From Aeromicrobium stalagmiti (GTDB lineage: Bacteria > Actinomycetota > Actinomycetes > Propionibacteriales > Nocardioidaceae): a stretch of DNA of 64,000 nt. Under the pieces are notes generated by a model, which worked only from the letters and a program-made list of their open reading frames with translations, ran no database searches and was not told the DNA's origin. The stretch spans positions 364,406 to 428,405 of the forward strand of contig NZ_JABSTZ010000001.1 in assembly GCF_013283745.1 (NCBI RefSeq), given 5' to 3'. Shown piece by piece: positions 38,293 through 47,873 of this stretch. Both the position numbers and the translations under genes were made by a program. Every line of letters begins with the position of its first letter. Position 1 is the stretch's first letter.

Positions 38293-38973
38293 GTGTCCGG
38301 ACGATCGGCGGTCAGCTCGGCGGCGCGCCGCGTCGTCGCGAGGTGGCCGGGAGTGGCTGCTCGTCGCCGCCGGATCGCCGTCCTCGAGGCCTCGGTCCGG
38401 GCCACCCGCACGACCGTCGAGGCGGTCCGCGACGAGCGCGACGCGATCGAGAAGGCCGTCGGCCTCGAGCCGTCGCTGCTCGACCTGGAGTGGGTCGAGC
38501 ACCGGGCCGCGCTGCAGCACGGCGCGTCGACGCCCGAGGACGATGCCGAGCTGGCCCGTTCCTGCGGCCTCGTGATCGTCCCCGGCCCCGGCGACATCGA
38601 GGTGATGGCGTTCTACGGCCAGGTCGGCGCGCTCGTCGAGCCGCGTGAGGGCGGCCGGCCCGTCGTGATGCTGATGGATCCCGGCGGCTGGCTCAAGCCC
38701 ACGTCGACCGGCTACATCGAGCACCTCCCCGCCGATCTCGACACGTTCCTCGCCGGTGTCGCCGCGCTGTCGCTGCGTCGCAGCGCCGTGCACCTGCGCG
38801 TCGAGGCGCTGCGCTCGGGCGACTCGATCGGGTTCGTGCGGATCGTCCCGCCGACCGTCCAGCCCGAGCCCCGCTTCACCCGCAACGTCGACCGGCTGCT
38901 CGGCCTTCGCGCCGAGCGCGCCCGCGTCCGTCGCCGCCACGACCTCGCCCGGCCCGCGGCGGGTGACCCGTGA
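38293..38973 (+). CDS. coiled-coil protein of unknown function paired with an ATP-grasp gene
   Basis: About 226 residues. A basic N-terminal stretch precedes a probable coiled coil (RRIAVLEASVRATRTTVEAV to ~residue 55), then an alpha/beta domain (LVIVPGPGDIEVMAFYGQVG, PVVMLMDPGGW, STGYIEHLPADLDTFLAG) and a basic tail. No known family is recognised. The GTG at 38293 lies 7 nt after TAGGGT (38280-38285), suggesting a leaderless start; GTG 38284 and ATG 38287 are alternatives. It overlaps the ATP-grasp gene by 4 nt (GTGA), so the two probably work together. Confidence 0.75.
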   Translation: MSGRSAVSSAARRVVARWPGVAARRRRIAVLEASVRATRTTVEAVRDERDAIEKAVGLEPSLLDLEWVEHRAALQHGASTPEDDAELARSCGLVIVPGPGDIEVMAFYGQVGALVEPREGGRPVVMLMDPGGWLKPTSTGYIEHLPADLDTFLAGVAALSLRRSAVHLRVEALRSGDSIGFVRIVPPTVQPEPRFTRNVDRLLGLRAERARVRRRHDLARPAAGDP

Positions 38974-40013
38974 GCGGCCTCCCCCGCTGGCGCCTGCTCG
39001 CCCGGCTCGACGCCCAGATCGCCTCGCTCGAGCAGGAGCAGACCGCGCTCGACCTCGAGCTCGCCGACCTGGAGGCCGAGCTGGCGGTCGTGCAGCAGCG
39101 CGGCCCCCACGTCCCCTCCCAGCGCCGGCTGCTGCTCGCCTGGTGGCGGGACTGCTTCATCCGGGGCCGCCACTGGACCGACGACCCCGTCCACTTCTTC
39201 GAGAACAAGCTGAGCTCCTACCGGTGGGCCAGGTCGCACGGCATCGACCACCCGCCGCTGCACGGCGTCTGGGCCACGATCGAGGAGATCCCGTGGGACG
39301 ACCTGCCCGACGAGGTCGTCGTGAAGTGCGCCCACAGCCATGCCTCGCGTGGCGTGCTGCCCATGCGCCGCGTGCCCGGCGGCTGGCAGGTCGTGACCGA
39401 GCAGCGCATCCAGACGTCCGCCGATCTCGCCGCGCGCCTCGCGACCCTCGTCGAGGGTCATCGCCGGTTCGCAGGGCCGTTCTTCGCCGAGGCGCTCCTG
39501 ACCGATCCACACGACCCCGACCGCAAGCCGATGGAGGTCAAGTCGTTCACGTACGACGGCGAGATCTCGTACGTCGTCCTGCGCCACTCCCTCGACCACC
39601 ACGACACGGGCGCCGTGCGGTTCCGCTATCTCACCGAGGACCTCGAGCCGATCGAGGCGGCCTACCGCAACACGGTCAGCGACCACACGCTCCCGATCCC
39701 CGACGACCTGCCGAGGGCCGTCGCAGCGATCCGCACCCTGTCGTCGGCCACGAGGCGCCCGTGCGCCCGGGTCGACCTCTACCTGAACGAGGGACGCCTG
39801 GTCTTCGGCGAGCTCACGGCGCTGCCCAACCGCTGGTCGGTGCTCGCGCCGGCCTGGGACGAGCGCGCCGGCGCGCTCTGGGAGGCCGCGGAGCGACGGA
39901 TCACCGCCGACGCCCTGGCCGGACGGGGACTGCTGGCCGAGTGGGGCGACGGTGCGCGGACCCTCCTGCGGTCCGAGGACACGTGGCTCGGCGGGGTGCC
40001 GGGCTACGAGTAG
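38970..40013 (+). CDS. TupA-like ATP-grasp protein
   Basis: A 347-residue protein. An N-terminal coiled coil ([20 protein letters not shown] to ~residue 45) precedes a TupA-type ATP-grasp domain: [35 protein letters not shown] (ATP-binding Lys), [20 protein letters not shown] and [21 protein letters not shown] (metal-binding Asp/Glu). TupA-like enzymes are linked to teichuronopeptide and capsule-type surface polymers. The substrate is unknown. The GTG start overlaps the stop of the coiled-coil gene; the end overlaps hpt by 10 nt tail to tail. Confidence 0.82.
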   Translation: MSGLPRWRLLARLDAQIASLEQEQTALDLELADLEAELAVVQQRGPHVPSQRRLLLAWWRDCFIRGRHWTDDPVHFFENKLSSYRWARSHGIDHPPLHGVWATIEEIPWDDLPDEVVVKCAHSHASRGVLPMRRVPGGWQVVTEQRIQTSADLAARLATLVEGHRRFAGPFFAEALLTDPHDPDRKPMEVKSFTYDGEISYVVLRHSLDHHDTGAVRFRYLTEDLEPIEAAYRNTVSDHTLPIPDDLPRAVAAIRTLSSATRRPCARVDLYLNEGRLVFGELTALPNRWSVLAPAWDERAGALWEAAERRITADALAGRGLLAEWGDGARTLLRSEDTWLGGVPGYE

Positions 40014-40561
40014 ACGTGCGGCGCGAGCGTGCCGATGCAGCGCAGGTTGCGGTAGTGCTCGTTGTAGTCGAGGCCGTAGCCGACGACGAACGCATTGGGG
40101 ATGTCGAAGCCGACGTACTTGACCTCGACCTCCATCTGCTGCGCGTCGGGCTTGCGGAGCAGCGTGGCGATCTCGACCGACGCCGGTCCGCGCGAGCGCA
40201 GGTTGGTGATGAGCCACGACAGCGTCAGGCCGGTGTCGATGATGTCCTCGACGATCAGGACGTGGCGGCCGCTCAGGTCGCTGTCGAGGTCCTTGAGGAT
40301 GCGCACGACGCCGGAGGACTTGGTGCCGGACCCGTAGGAGGACACCGCCATCCAGTCCATCTCGACGTGGCGGTCGAGGCTGCGGGCGAGGTCGGCCATC
40401 ACCATGACCGCGCCCTTGAGCACGCCGACGAGGAGCAGGTCCTTGCCCTCGTAGTCCGCTTCGATCTGGCTCGCCATCTCCTTGAGACGGCTGACGATCT
40501 GCTCCTCGGTGAAGAGGGTCTGATCGAGCTCGAGGTCACCTTCGACATGCGTCTGATCCAC
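40004..40561 (-). CDS. hpt: hypoxanthine phosphoribosyltransferase
   Basis: A 185-residue purine salvage enzyme. The PRPP motif is [17 protein letters not shown], the flexible-loop and hood blocks are [34 protein letters not shown] and [18 protein letters not shown]. It starts with GTG at 40561, 4 nt after the tilS stop, as in Rv3624c-Rv3625c. Confidence 0.95.
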   Translation of the reverse strand: MDQTHVEGDLELDQTLFTEEQIVSRLKEMASQIEADYEGKDLLLVGVLKGAVMVMADLARSLDRHVEMDWMAVSSYGSGTKSSGVVRILKDLDSDLSGRHVLIVEDIIDTGLTLSWLITNLRSRGPASVEIATLLRKPDAQQMEVEVKYVGFDIPNAFVVGYGLDYNEHYRNLRCIGTLAPHVYS

Positions 40562-40565
40562 GGTC

Positions 40566-41519
40566 TCACTGTCCCACAGGGGTGTCTGCGAAGGCGAGGG
40601 AAGCCCCCGTCCGGGTCACGCACACCCCGCCGGGCAGCTCGATCCGGTGCTGACCGTGCCACCCGGTCACGAGCCGGTCGAGCGCGGCCAGGTGCACCGC
40701 TCCCAGGGCGCCCGCGTCGGCGCCGGCGGCGAGCGCGACGTGCCGGAGCACCCGGGAGCGCAGGGCAGGGGGCAGCGCGGCGAGCGTCGGCACGTCGCAG
40801 GGGTCGGCGACGTCGGCGGCCAGCCGGTCGAGGACCTCGCTGTCGTCCCTCAGCTGGGCTGACGTGCGGGCGAGTGCCGCGGCGACCCCGCCACCGAGGA
40901 CGTCCTCGAGCAGCGGCATGACCTCGGTGCGGATCCGCACACGACGGTAGGCGGGATCGCTGTTGTGCGGGTCGACCCACCAGGAGAGGCCGGACGCCTG
41001 GCAGATCTGCTCCGTGTCGGAGCGCCGGAGCGTCAGGAACGGCCGCCGCCAGACCCCCTCGTGCTCCGCCATCCCGGCGATCGACCGGGGGCCCGATCCA
41101 CGCCCCAGGCCCAGCAGGACCGTCTCGGCCTGGTCGTCGAGCGTGTGGGCGACCACGACCGCGTCCGCCCCGCGCGACGTCAACGCTGCGTGCCGGGCGC
41201 GCCGGGCAGCGGCCTCTGGGCCACCCACGGTGCCGACCTCGACCGCGACGACCTCGACGGCCATGCCCAGGCTGTCGAGCTGGGCAGCGGCAGTCGCGGC
41301 CACCTCGGCCGACCCGGGCTGGAGCCCGTGGTCGACGACGACGGCCTGCAGGTCCCACGCCTCCCGCTCGGCCACGAACGCCGTGACGGCAGCGAGGGCC
41401 AGGGAGTCGGCGCCACCGGACACCCCGACGACGACGCGCGACCCCGCACCCAGGTCGGCCAGCACCCGACGCACCTGGTTGCGACCGAACGCGACGGTCG
41501 GGTCGAGGGCGCCACCCAT
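40566..41519 (-). CDS. tilS: tRNA(Ile)-lysidine synthetase
   Basis: A 317-residue N-type ATP pyrophosphatase that changes C34 of the AUA-reading tRNA(Ile) to lysidine. The PP-loop is [46 protein letters not shown] and [13 protein letters not shown] are family blocks. The ATG at 41519 is 4 nt after the stop of the metalloprotease gene; open frame further upstream is shadow. Equivalent to Rv3625c (MesJ). Confidence 0.94.
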   Translation of the reverse strand: MGGALDPTVAFGRNQVRRVLADLGAGSRVVVGVSGGADSLALAAVTAFVAEREAWDLQAVVVDHGLQPGSAEVAATAAAQLDSLGMAVEVVAVEVGTVGGPEAAARRARHAALTSRGADAVVVAHTLDDQAETVLLGLGRGSGPRSIAGMAEHEGVWRRPFLTLRRSDTEQICQASGLSWWVDPHNSDPAYRRVRIRTEVMPLLEDVLGGGVAAALARTSAQLRDDSEVLDRLAADVADPCDVPTLAALPPALRSRVLRHVALAAGADAGALGAVHLAALDRLVTGWHGQHRIELPGGVCVTRTGASLAFADTPVGQ

Positions 41520-41523
41520 GAGG

Positions 41524-42582
41524 TCAGCCGTGGACGCGCGTGACCCACGACGCGGGGTCGAGGATCTCGGACTTCCGGGGCAGGTTGGCCGGCTCGGCCC
41601 ACACGGCGTTGAAGCCGCTGAGACCGACCTTCTCGTTGACCTCGCGGACGAAGGTCGCACCGTCGCGGTACTGCCGCATCTTGGCGTCGAGCCCGAGCAG
41701 CCGGCGCAGCAGCCGGTCGAGGCTGCTCGTACCCTGTCGGCGCTGGGTGAACTTGCGGCGGATCTCGGCGACGCTGGGGATGACCTCGGGGCCGACCCCG
41801 TCCATCACGACGTCGGCGTGGCCCTCGAGCAGCGACATGATGCCGGTCAGCCGGTCGACGATCTCGCGCTGCTTGTCGTTCTGGAACAGGTCGGCGAGCG
41901 ATGCGTCGGAGTCGCCGCGCGCGATGCGGACGACCTCGCCCATCCCGTCGGTCACCAGCGACGAGAGCGCGGAGGCGTCCATCTCGGTCGCGTCGACGAA
42001 CTCGTCGATCAGCGAGCGCATGTGTCCGCGCATCCAGTCGACCGCGGTGAACTGCACGCGGTGGGTCTCCTCGTGCAGGCACACCCAGAGCCGGAAGTCG
42101 TGGGGGTCGACGTCGAGCTGGCGCTCGACCTGGACGATGTTGGGCGCGACGAGCAGCAGCCGCCCGGCCTCGCCGTGGGGGCCGTCCCAGAACGGGTCGA
42201 ACTGGCCCAGCACCTTCGACGACATGAACGACATCAGCGCACCGAGCTCGGCGCCGCTGATCTTCTCGCCGATCGATCTCGTGACGCCGGTGGGCATCTT
42301 GTTGGTCGAGGCGAGCTTGGCCATGACCGGGTCCATGATGATCTTGAACGAGTCGAGGTTGGCCTCGATCCAGCGTGGCCGGTCGATCACCAGGACCGGC
42401 GCGGGGCCCACCCCGCTGGTGGGCGAGACGTGCAGGTCGCTGAACTCGCGGACCGGAGCCTCCGATCGGGCGGCACCCTCCCGCAGCTCGGCCACGGCCT
42501 CGGCGACCTCGGCGGCGGACACCTCGGGGCCCGGCTTCGACAGCCTCTTGGCCGTCGTCAGCGCCAGGTTCCAGTCGATCAT
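41524..42582 (-). CDS. zinc-dependent metalloprotease (DUF2342)
   Basis: A 352-residue protein of the actinobacterial DUF2342 family (Rv3626c). The zinc site is WVCLHEETHRVQF (HExxH) and a downstream Glu/Asp region is LLEGHADVVMDGVG. It begins MIDWNLALTTAKRLSKPGPE; no signal peptide is seen. TACGGT (42594-42589, minus strand) is 6 nt before the ATG, suggesting its own leaderless promoter within the dacB-protease-tilS-hpt row. Some databases label the family as coenzyme F420 biosynthesis-associated; the sequence does not show why. Confidence 0.88.
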   Translation of the reverse strand: MIDWNLALTTAKRLSKPGPEVSAAEVAEAVAELREGAARSEAPVREFSDLHVSPTSGVGPAPVLVIDRPRWIEANLDSFKIIMDPVMAKLASTNKMPTGVTRSIGEKISGAELGALMSFMSSKVLGQFDPFWDGPHGEAGRLLLVAPNIVQVERQLDVDPHDFRLWVCLHEETHRVQFTAVDWMRGHMRSLIDEFVDATEMDASALSSLVTDGMGEVVRIARGDSDASLADLFQNDKQREIVDRLTGIMSLLEGHADVVMDGVGPEVIPSVAEIRRKFTQRRQGTSSLDRLLRRLLGLDAKMRQYRDGATFVREVNEKVGLSGFNAVWAEPANLPRKSEILDPASWVTRVHG

Positions 42583-42601
42583 GGCTCCACCGTACGCCGG
42601 G

Positions 42602-44011
42602 CTACCCGCACCGACAGGACGCGATCGCGGCCGCGACCCGGTCGAGGGCGGCCTGCGCCTGGAACGGCTGGTCCTTGTCGGCACGGTCGACCATGACGGC
42701 GAAGACGACCGGCCGGCCGTCGGCGTCGACGGCGTAGCCCGCCAGCGAGTGGATGCCGCTGAGCGTGCCCGTCTTGGCACGCACCGAGCCGAGCGCCGTC
42801 GAGAGCTGTGAGAAGCGACCGACGAGGGTGCCGGTGAACCCGCTGACCGGCAGGTCGGCCAGCAGGCCCGACGCCCGGCTCGACGTCGACGCGGCTCGCA
42901 ACGCCTCGACCAACGTCTCGGGGCTGACCCGGTTGCGCCGCGACAGCCCGCTGCCGTCGTTGAGGGTGAGCCCGGCCGTGTCGACGTCGGCGTCCTCGAG
43001 GGCGTCCTGCACCGCCGCCGCGCCCCCGTCGAAGCTCGCCGGCTCGCCGGCGGCGATCGCGACGTGACGCAGCACCACCTCGGCGGCCTGGTTGTCGCTG
43101 ACGCGGATCAGGGTCTCGACGATCTGGCCGATCGTCGCGCTGCGCACCGCGGCGACGGTGCGGGCACCGTCCGGAGCCGTCGTCTCGGACGGCTGCCCCG
43201 AGACCGAGATGCCACGGCCTGTCAGCAGGTCGGCGAACCGGTCGGCTGCGGCCCGCGCCGGGTCGTCCGCGCGGATGCCGTTCCCGATGCCCTGGTCGGC
43301 CCACAGCGCGCTGACCCGGGTCGCGATGTTCTCGGTGACGTAGGAGGGCTCCCACGCCGGGCTCGCGTCAGGTCCGGTGAACAGGGAGGAGTCGTAGCCG
43401 AGCGAGACCTTCGAGACGCCGGCCCGGTCGAGCGCCGCGGCGGTGCGCCGCGCCAGCGTGGTCAGGTCGGCCCGCACCACGCGGTCGTCGCCCTTGCCGG
43501 CCGGCTCGGTGGCCAGATAGGGGTCGCCACCTCCGACCAGCACGATCCGGTCACCCGAGCGGACGACCGTCGTCGCGAACCGCGTGCCGGGGTCGATCGT
43601 CGTCAGGGCAGCGAAGCCGGTGAGGACCTTGGTGGTCGACGCCGGCGCGTAGGACCCCGTGCCCGTCTCGGCGAGGACCCTTCCGTCGTCGGGCGCGACG
43701 GCCGCGAACCCGACCCGGGGGCCGAGCACCGAGGCGTCGAGCTCGGGGGCGACGGCCGCCTCGAGCCTGGCCGGGTCGACCGGACCGGGATCCGCAGCGT
43801 CGACACCCGTGTCGGCGGGCGTCGTGCCGATCGCGAGCCCGGTGGGCGCGATGACGTTGGACGGCCCGCAGTCGCCGTCACAGATGTAGCGGTTGAGGTC
43901 GCCGCGCTGCCACAGCACCGTGCCGCCGGCCGCGACGAGCGCCACCACGAGCAGCGGAATCATGGCAGCGAGCAACGCCCTGCCGACCCTGATGTCTCGT
44001 TGACCCGTCAC
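42602..44011 (-). CDS. dacB: D-alanyl-D-alanine carboxypeptidase/endopeptidase (PBP4 type)
   Basis: A 469-residue peptidase S13. A signal anchor (LLAAMIPLLVVALVAAGGT) is followed by the three penicillin-binding motifs: SxxK in YAPASTTKVLTGF, SxN in IRVSDNQAAEVVL and KTG in VRAKTGTLSGIHSLAG. It trims peptidoglycan stem peptides outside the membrane. The GTG at 44011 is preceded by TATAGT (44026-44021, minus strand), 9 nt upstream. It is divergent from ppa, as in Rv3627c-Rv3628. Confidence 0.93.
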   Translation of the reverse strand: MTGQRDIRVGRALLAAMIPLLVVALVAAGGTVLWQRGDLNRYICDGDCGPSNVIAPTGLAIGTTPADTGVDAADPGPVDPARLEAAVAPELDASVLGPRVGFAAVAPDDGRVLAETGTGSYAPASTTKVLTGFAALTTIDPGTRFATTVVRSGDRIVLVGGGDPYLATEPAGKGDDRVVRADLTTLARRTAAALDRAGVSKVSLGYDSSLFTGPDASPAWEPSYVTENIATRVSALWADQGIGNGIRADDPARAAADRFADLLTGRGISVSGQPSETTAPDGARTVAAVRSATIGQIVETLIRVSDNQAAEVVLRHVAIAAGEPASFDGGAAAVQDALEDADVDTAGLTLNDGSGLSRRNRVSPETLVEALRAASTSSRASGLLADLPVSGFTGTLVGRFSQLSTALGSVRAKTGTLSGIHSLAGYAVDADGRPVVFAVMVDRADKDQPFQAQAALDRVAAAIASCRCG

Positions 44012-44087
44012 GTACGCCAGACTATAGAGACCCCGTGACGCGATGCCCTGTGGCGCGCGCACCCCACTTCAACCGCCGGAGGCACCA

Positions 44088-44579
44088 GTGATTTTCGACG
44101 TCACCGTGGAGATCCCCAAGGGCAGCCGCAACAAGTACGAGGTCGACCACGCGTCGCATCGCATCCGCCTCGACCGCACGCTGTTCACCGCGACCCAGTA
44201 CCCCGCGGACTACGGGTTCATCGATGACACCCTCGGTCTCGACAGCGACCCGCTCGACGCCCTCGTGCTGCTGTCCGAGCCGACGTTCCCCGGCTGCGTC
44301 ATCTCGTGCCGCACGATCGGCATGTTCCGCATGACCGACGAGGCCGGCGGAGACGACAAGGTGCTCTGCGTCCCGGCCAAGGATCCCCGCCAGGAGCACC
44401 TGCGCGACATCCACCACGTGCCGGAGTTCGACCGCCTCGAGATCGAGCACTTCTTCACGGTCTACAAGGACCTCGAGCCCGGCAAGTCCGTCGAGGGCTC
44501 CACGTGGACGGGTCGGGTCGAGGCCGAGGCCGAGATCCAGGCGAGCTACGACCGTTTCAAGGCCAACGGCGGATACTAG
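44088..44579 (+). CDS. ppa: inorganic pyrophosphatase
   Basis: A 163-residue family I soluble pyrophosphatase. Motifs: [36 protein letters not shown] (metal-binding Asp residues) and [18 protein letters not shown]. The start is GTG at 44088 with GGAGG 6 nt upstream, which also excludes the longer open frame. It hydrolyses pyrophosphate released by biosynthetic reactions. Confidence 0.96.
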   Translation: MIFDVTVEIPKGSRNKYEVDHASHRIRLDRTLFTATQYPADYGFIDDTLGLDSDPLDALVLLSEPTFPGCVISCRTIGMFRMTDEAGGDDKVLCVPAKDPRQEHLRDIHHVPEFDRLEIEHFFTVYKDLEPGKSVEGSTWTGRVEAEAEIQASYDRFKANGGY

Positions 44580-44638
44580 TCCGGGACACGCTGGCCTCAA
44601 CGCCATGAGGTGACCTCACGCCTGCCTACGCTGCTGCG

Positions 44639-45967
44639 GTGCTGTCACCGCTGCGGATCGTCGTCGTCGCTCTCGCGACGGTCGCCGTGGTCGGCGGGCT
44701 GGCGGGTCCGGCGTCGGCCGGGCACGCCCGGGTAGGCACCCCCTACGTCACCGCGTCGTCGCCGCACTCGATGACGGTGAGCTGGCCGGCGTCGCCCGGC
44801 GCCCGCCGCTACGTCGTCTCGTACGCCACGAGCGCGTCCGCGGCGCGCAAGGCCTCCGCGCCGGTCAAGGTCTCGCGCAAGCACCGCACGTCGGTGCGCA
44901 TCGCGGGCCTGCGCCGGACGACCCGCTACTGCTTCACGGTGCGCGCCGTGACCCGTCACGGCGCCGGCCCCCGGTCGGCCGTGCACTGCCACTACACGAT
45001 GCGCCGGTCGATCCCGTGGGAGAGCTCGCGGGTCTCCGTGGCGACCTTCAACGTGTGCGCCGCGGCCGTCAACTGCCGCCGGTGGAAGGGCCGCGAGAAC
45101 GCGATCGTCCGCCGGATCCTCGACGCGGACGCCGACGTCGTCGCGCTGCAGGAGTCGACCAACCGCTCTGACGACCTGGCCCGCCGGCTCGCCCCGCACG
45201 GCTATGCCCGCTACACCGACCGGGCCTACCGCGACGACGAGACGATCTACTACCGCACCTCCAAGCTCGAGATCGACACCCAGCCGGCGACCCGGACGAC
45301 GTGCGCCCAGGACCCCTACGTCGGCGACGCCGACACCTCGACCTGGGCCGGACCCCGGCACTTCGACCAGGCGACGGGCCAGTGGTACCTCCTGCGCGAC
45401 GAGGGCTGGTTCACCGAGGTCGACCTCTGCCGTCCGCGGAGCCTCGACAAGCTGTGGCGCGGGACGTTCGACTCACGCACCGGCGCGACGGCCGTGTGGG
45501 CCTCGCTCCGCCTCCGCTCGACCGGCACGGCGTACGTCTTCGTGTCGGCCCACCTGACCCACGCCAACACCCGACACATGTCGCGACTGCGCCGCACCGA
45601 GACCCGGCAGCTCATCCGCAAGGCGACGCAGGTCGCGCGCGGCCGCACGATCGTGTTCATGGGCGACTTCAACTCCTACCGCGGCATCCCCGACGACAGC
45701 CCCCGCACCGAGATGGCCCGTCGCGGCTGGTTCGACGCGTTCGACCGCTCGGCCACCTACACGCGGCCGTTCCTCAGCAGCCTCAACGGCTGGGACACCC
45801 GGGCGCGGACGTTCAAGACGTGGGGCGGCCACATCGACCGCATCTTCATCCGCAGCTCCGTCGGGTCGACCGACTGGAAGATCGTGGCCCGCACCAAGCA
45901 CCGTCGCTACGTCGGCACCAAGGCGTCCGACCACAACCTCGTACGGACGACGCTCTACCTGCCCTGA
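44639..45967 (+). CDS. exported endonuclease/exonuclease/phosphatase protein with FnIII domain
   Basis: A 442-residue secreted protein: signal peptide (LRIVVVALATVAVVGGLAGPASAG), an FnIII domain (residues ~30-120, PHSMTVSWPASPGARRYVV), then an EEP domain with VATFNVCAAAVNC, VVALQESTN, GDFNSYRG and a late SDHNLVRTTLYLP with the catalytic Asp/His. It could act on phospholipids, sphingolipids or nucleic acids outside the cell. The start is GTG at 44639 with TACGCT (44627-44632) 6 nt upstream, so probably leaderless. Confidence 0.87.
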   Translation: MLSPLRIVVVALATVAVVGGLAGPASAGHARVGTPYVTASSPHSMTVSWPASPGARRYVVSYATSASAARKASAPVKVSRKHRTSVRIAGLRRTTRYCFTVRAVTRHGAGPRSAVHCHYTMRRSIPWESSRVSVATFNVCAAAVNCRRWKGRENAIVRRILDADADVVALQESTNRSDDLARRLAPHGYARYTDRAYRDDETIYYRTSKLEIDTQPATRTTCAQDPYVGDADTSTWAGPRHFDQATGQWYLLRDEGWFTEVDLCRPRSLDKLWRGTFDSRTGATAVWASLRLRSTGTAYVFVSAHLTHANTRHMSRLRRTETRQLIRKATQVARGRTIVFMGDFNSYRGIPDDSPRTEMARRGWFDAFDRSATYTRPFLSSLNGWDTRARTFKTWGGHIDRIFIRSSVGSTDWKIVARTKHRRYVGTKASDHNLVRTTLYLP

Positions 45968-46025
45968 GAGCGACTCTGATCGCCAGGCGGGTGCACATCG
46001 GCCACTCCCGGCGCACACTGGACAG

Positions 46026-47186
46026 ATGATGCGCTGGTCGCGGGTCGTGCCCGCCGTTCTCCTGTCCGTCCCGCTGCTCGCCGTCCAGGCGGCGTCCCCG
46101 GCACAGGCGGCGAAGCCGGACCTCACGGTCACCGTGGTGCAGGACGGGCTCGCGATCCCGTGGGACCTCGCGTTCCTGCCCGACCGCTCGATGCTCTTCA
46201 CCGAGCGCACCGCCAAGCGCCTGAGCCTGCGCACCGCGGACGGCTCGACGCGGACGATCTTCACCTCGCCGACGCACATGTGGGCCTCGGGCGAGACCGG
46301 CCTGATGTCGGTCGAGGTGGCGGCGGACTTCGCGACGACGCGCGAATTCATCACGTGCCACGGCTACAAGGCCGACGGCAACCCGGAGGTGCGCGTCGTG
46401 CGCTGGCGCCTCAACACCGCGATGACGTCGGCGTCGTACGTCCGCACCCTCGTCGCCGGCCTTCCCGCGACGAGCGGCCGTCACGGCGGGTGCGCGCTCG
46501 TGAAGGGCAGCCGCAACCAGCTCTACGTCGGCACGGGCGACGCCGCGACCGGCACGAACCCCCAGTCGCTCCGCTCCGGCGGCGGCAAGGTGCTGCGGGT
46601 CGACGCCACGACGGGCAAGCCGGTCTCGACCAACCCCTACGTGCGCAGCGGCAACAAGATGACCCAGCGGATCTTCACCTACGGGCACCGCAACGTCCAG
46701 GGCCTCGCCCGCCGCAGCGACGGCTCGATCTGGTCGGTCGAGCACGGCAGCTATCGCGACGACGAGGTCAACCGGCTGGTCAAGCAGGGCAACTACGGCT
46801 GGAACCCGGTGCCCCGGTCGTCCGGCGACCCGGCCTACAACGAGGGGGCCGACTCACCCATGACCGATCACACCCTCCCGGGCGCCCAGCGCTCGGCGGC
46901 GTGGCGCTCCGGCGACCCCACCGTCGCCACCAGCGGTGCAGCGTTCGTGGGCTCCTCGTGGGGCGACTGGAACGGCGCCCTGGCGGTCTCGGTGCTCAAG
47001 GACTCCGAGCTGCGGCTCCTGCGGTTCAGCTCGGCCGGCAGCCTGCGCGAGGTCTGGAAGCCGTCGGCCCTCGACGGGACGTACGGACGCCTGCGCGGCG
47101 CCGTGCGCGGGCCCGACGGGGCGCTCTACCTGACGACGTCGAACGGGTCGGACGACAAGATCCTCAAGGTCACCGCGACGCCCTGA
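46026..47186 (+). CDS. exported sugar dehydrogenase-like beta-propeller protein
   Basis: A 386-residue protein with signal peptide (VLLSVPLLAVQAASPAQA). The six-bladed propeller of the glucose/sorbosone dehydrogenase family (GSDH) shows VQDGLAIPWDLAFLPDRSML, GHRNVQGLARR, WSVEHGSYRDDEVNRLV and NYGWNPV. These normally use PQQ and calcium and oxidise aldose sugars; no PQQ biosynthesis genes are in the window. The ATG at 46026 is followed directly by a second codon ATG-like region; the start codon choice is not critical. Confidence 0.85.
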   Translation: MMRWSRVVPAVLLSVPLLAVQAASPAQAAKPDLTVTVVQDGLAIPWDLAFLPDRSMLFTERTAKRLSLRTADGSTRTIFTSPTHMWASGETGLMSVEVAADFATTREFITCHGYKADGNPEVRVVRWRLNTAMTSASYVRTLVAGLPATSGRHGGCALVKGSRNQLYVGTGDAATGTNPQSLRSGGGKVLRVDATTGKPVSTNPYVRSGNKMTQRIFTYGHRNVQGLARRSDGSIWSVEHGSYRDDEVNRLVKQGNYGWNPVPRSSGDPAYNEGADSPMTDHTLPGAQRSAAWRSGDPTVATSGAAFVGSSWGDWNGALAVSVLKDSELRLLRFSSAGSLREVWKPSALDGTYGRLRGAVRGPDGALYLTTSNGSDDKILKVTATP

Positions 47187-47189
47187 GCC

Positions 47190-47795
47190 TCAGACGGAGC
47201 CCTTGAGCAGGGCGCGCATCGTGTCGGCGAAGACACCGACGTCGATCGTGTGGTCGAGCGAGCGGAGCGTCCCGAGCCCGATGCCGAGGCTGAGCAGCGT
47301 CGTGGCGGCCTGGTCGGCGTCGACCACGTCACCGAGGCCGGCCTCGGTCGTGACCTGCCGGACGAGCTGGGCGATCGCGGCGCGGATCTCACGGTGCCGC
47401 TTGACCAGCTCGGTCGCGACGTAGGGGCTCTGGCGCGCGATCGCGCCGAACTCGACCTCGAGCGCGGTCCAGCGGGGCTGGCCCAGCCCCTCGCGGGCCC
47501 ACATGGCGAAGGCCTCGATGCGCCCGTCGAGGTCGGTGTCGCGGGTGAAGGCGTCGACGACTCCGGCGATCTGCTCCTCGTGGATGCTGTCGAGCACGGC
47601 CATGCAGAGCTCCTCCTTGCCCGAGAAGTTGGAGTAGACCGCGCCCTTGGAGAAGCCCGCCCGGACGGCGACCTTGTCGAGCGAGGTCGCGGCGTAGCCG
47701 TCGGAGAGGAACATCTCACGAGCGACCACGATCAGGCTCTGGCGGGTCTGCGCCTGACGCTCCGCGCGAGTCGTCCTGGCTCCGTCGACCGTCAC
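47190..47795 (-). CDS. TetR family regulator of the monooxygenase/P450 operon
   Basis: A 201-residue regulator: HTH in MFLSDGYAATSLDKVAVRAG with FSKGAVYSNFSGKEELCMAV, helical ligand domain (WTALEVEFGAIARQSPYVAT). The GTG start (47795) has GAGGAG about 6 nt upstream. It is divergent from the FAD monooxygenase gene and a palindrome lies on that gene's promoter. It most likely represses the monooxygenase/P450 genes until a hydrophobic ligand binds. Its stop is 3 nt from the converging sugar dehydrogenase-like gene. Confidence 0.9.
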   Translation of the reverse strand: MTVDGARTTRAERQAQTRQSLIVVAREMFLSDGYAATSLDKVAVRAGFSKGAVYSNFSGKEELCMAVLDSIHEEQIAGVVDAFTRDTDLDGRIEAFAMWAREGLGQPRWTALEVEFGAIARQSPYVATELVKRHREIRAAIAQLVRQVTTEAGLGDVVDADQAATTLLSLGIGLGTLRSLDHTIDVGVFADTMRALLKGSV

Positions 47796-47849
47796 TGCTG
47801 CTCCTCGTCTGCCGGACCCCTAGTGGTCCGAAACACCCTTGCATCGTAC

Positions 47850-47870
47850 TCAGATACCGATAGTATCTGA
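47850..47870. promoter_or_regulatory. palindromic operator on the promoter of the monooxygenase gene
   Basis: TCAGATAC-N5-GTATCTGA is a perfect 8-bp-arm palindrome. It contains TAGTAT (47861-47866), which lies 7 nt before the GTG at 47874 and fits a leaderless -10. A bound TetR protein would cover the -10 and block transcription of the monooxygenase/P450 operon. Binding is inferred. Confidence 0.65.
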
Positions 47871-47873
47871 AAC

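Noticed and set aside
41524..42780. Longer metalloprotease start at 42780
   Set aside because: The extra residues are an Arg/Ser/Pro-rich antisense of dacB; the family starts at MIDWNLALTTAK (42582).
44043..44579. Longer ppa start at 44043
   Set aside because: A clear Shine-Dalgarno (GGAGG) precedes the GTG at 44088, and the family sequence starts there.
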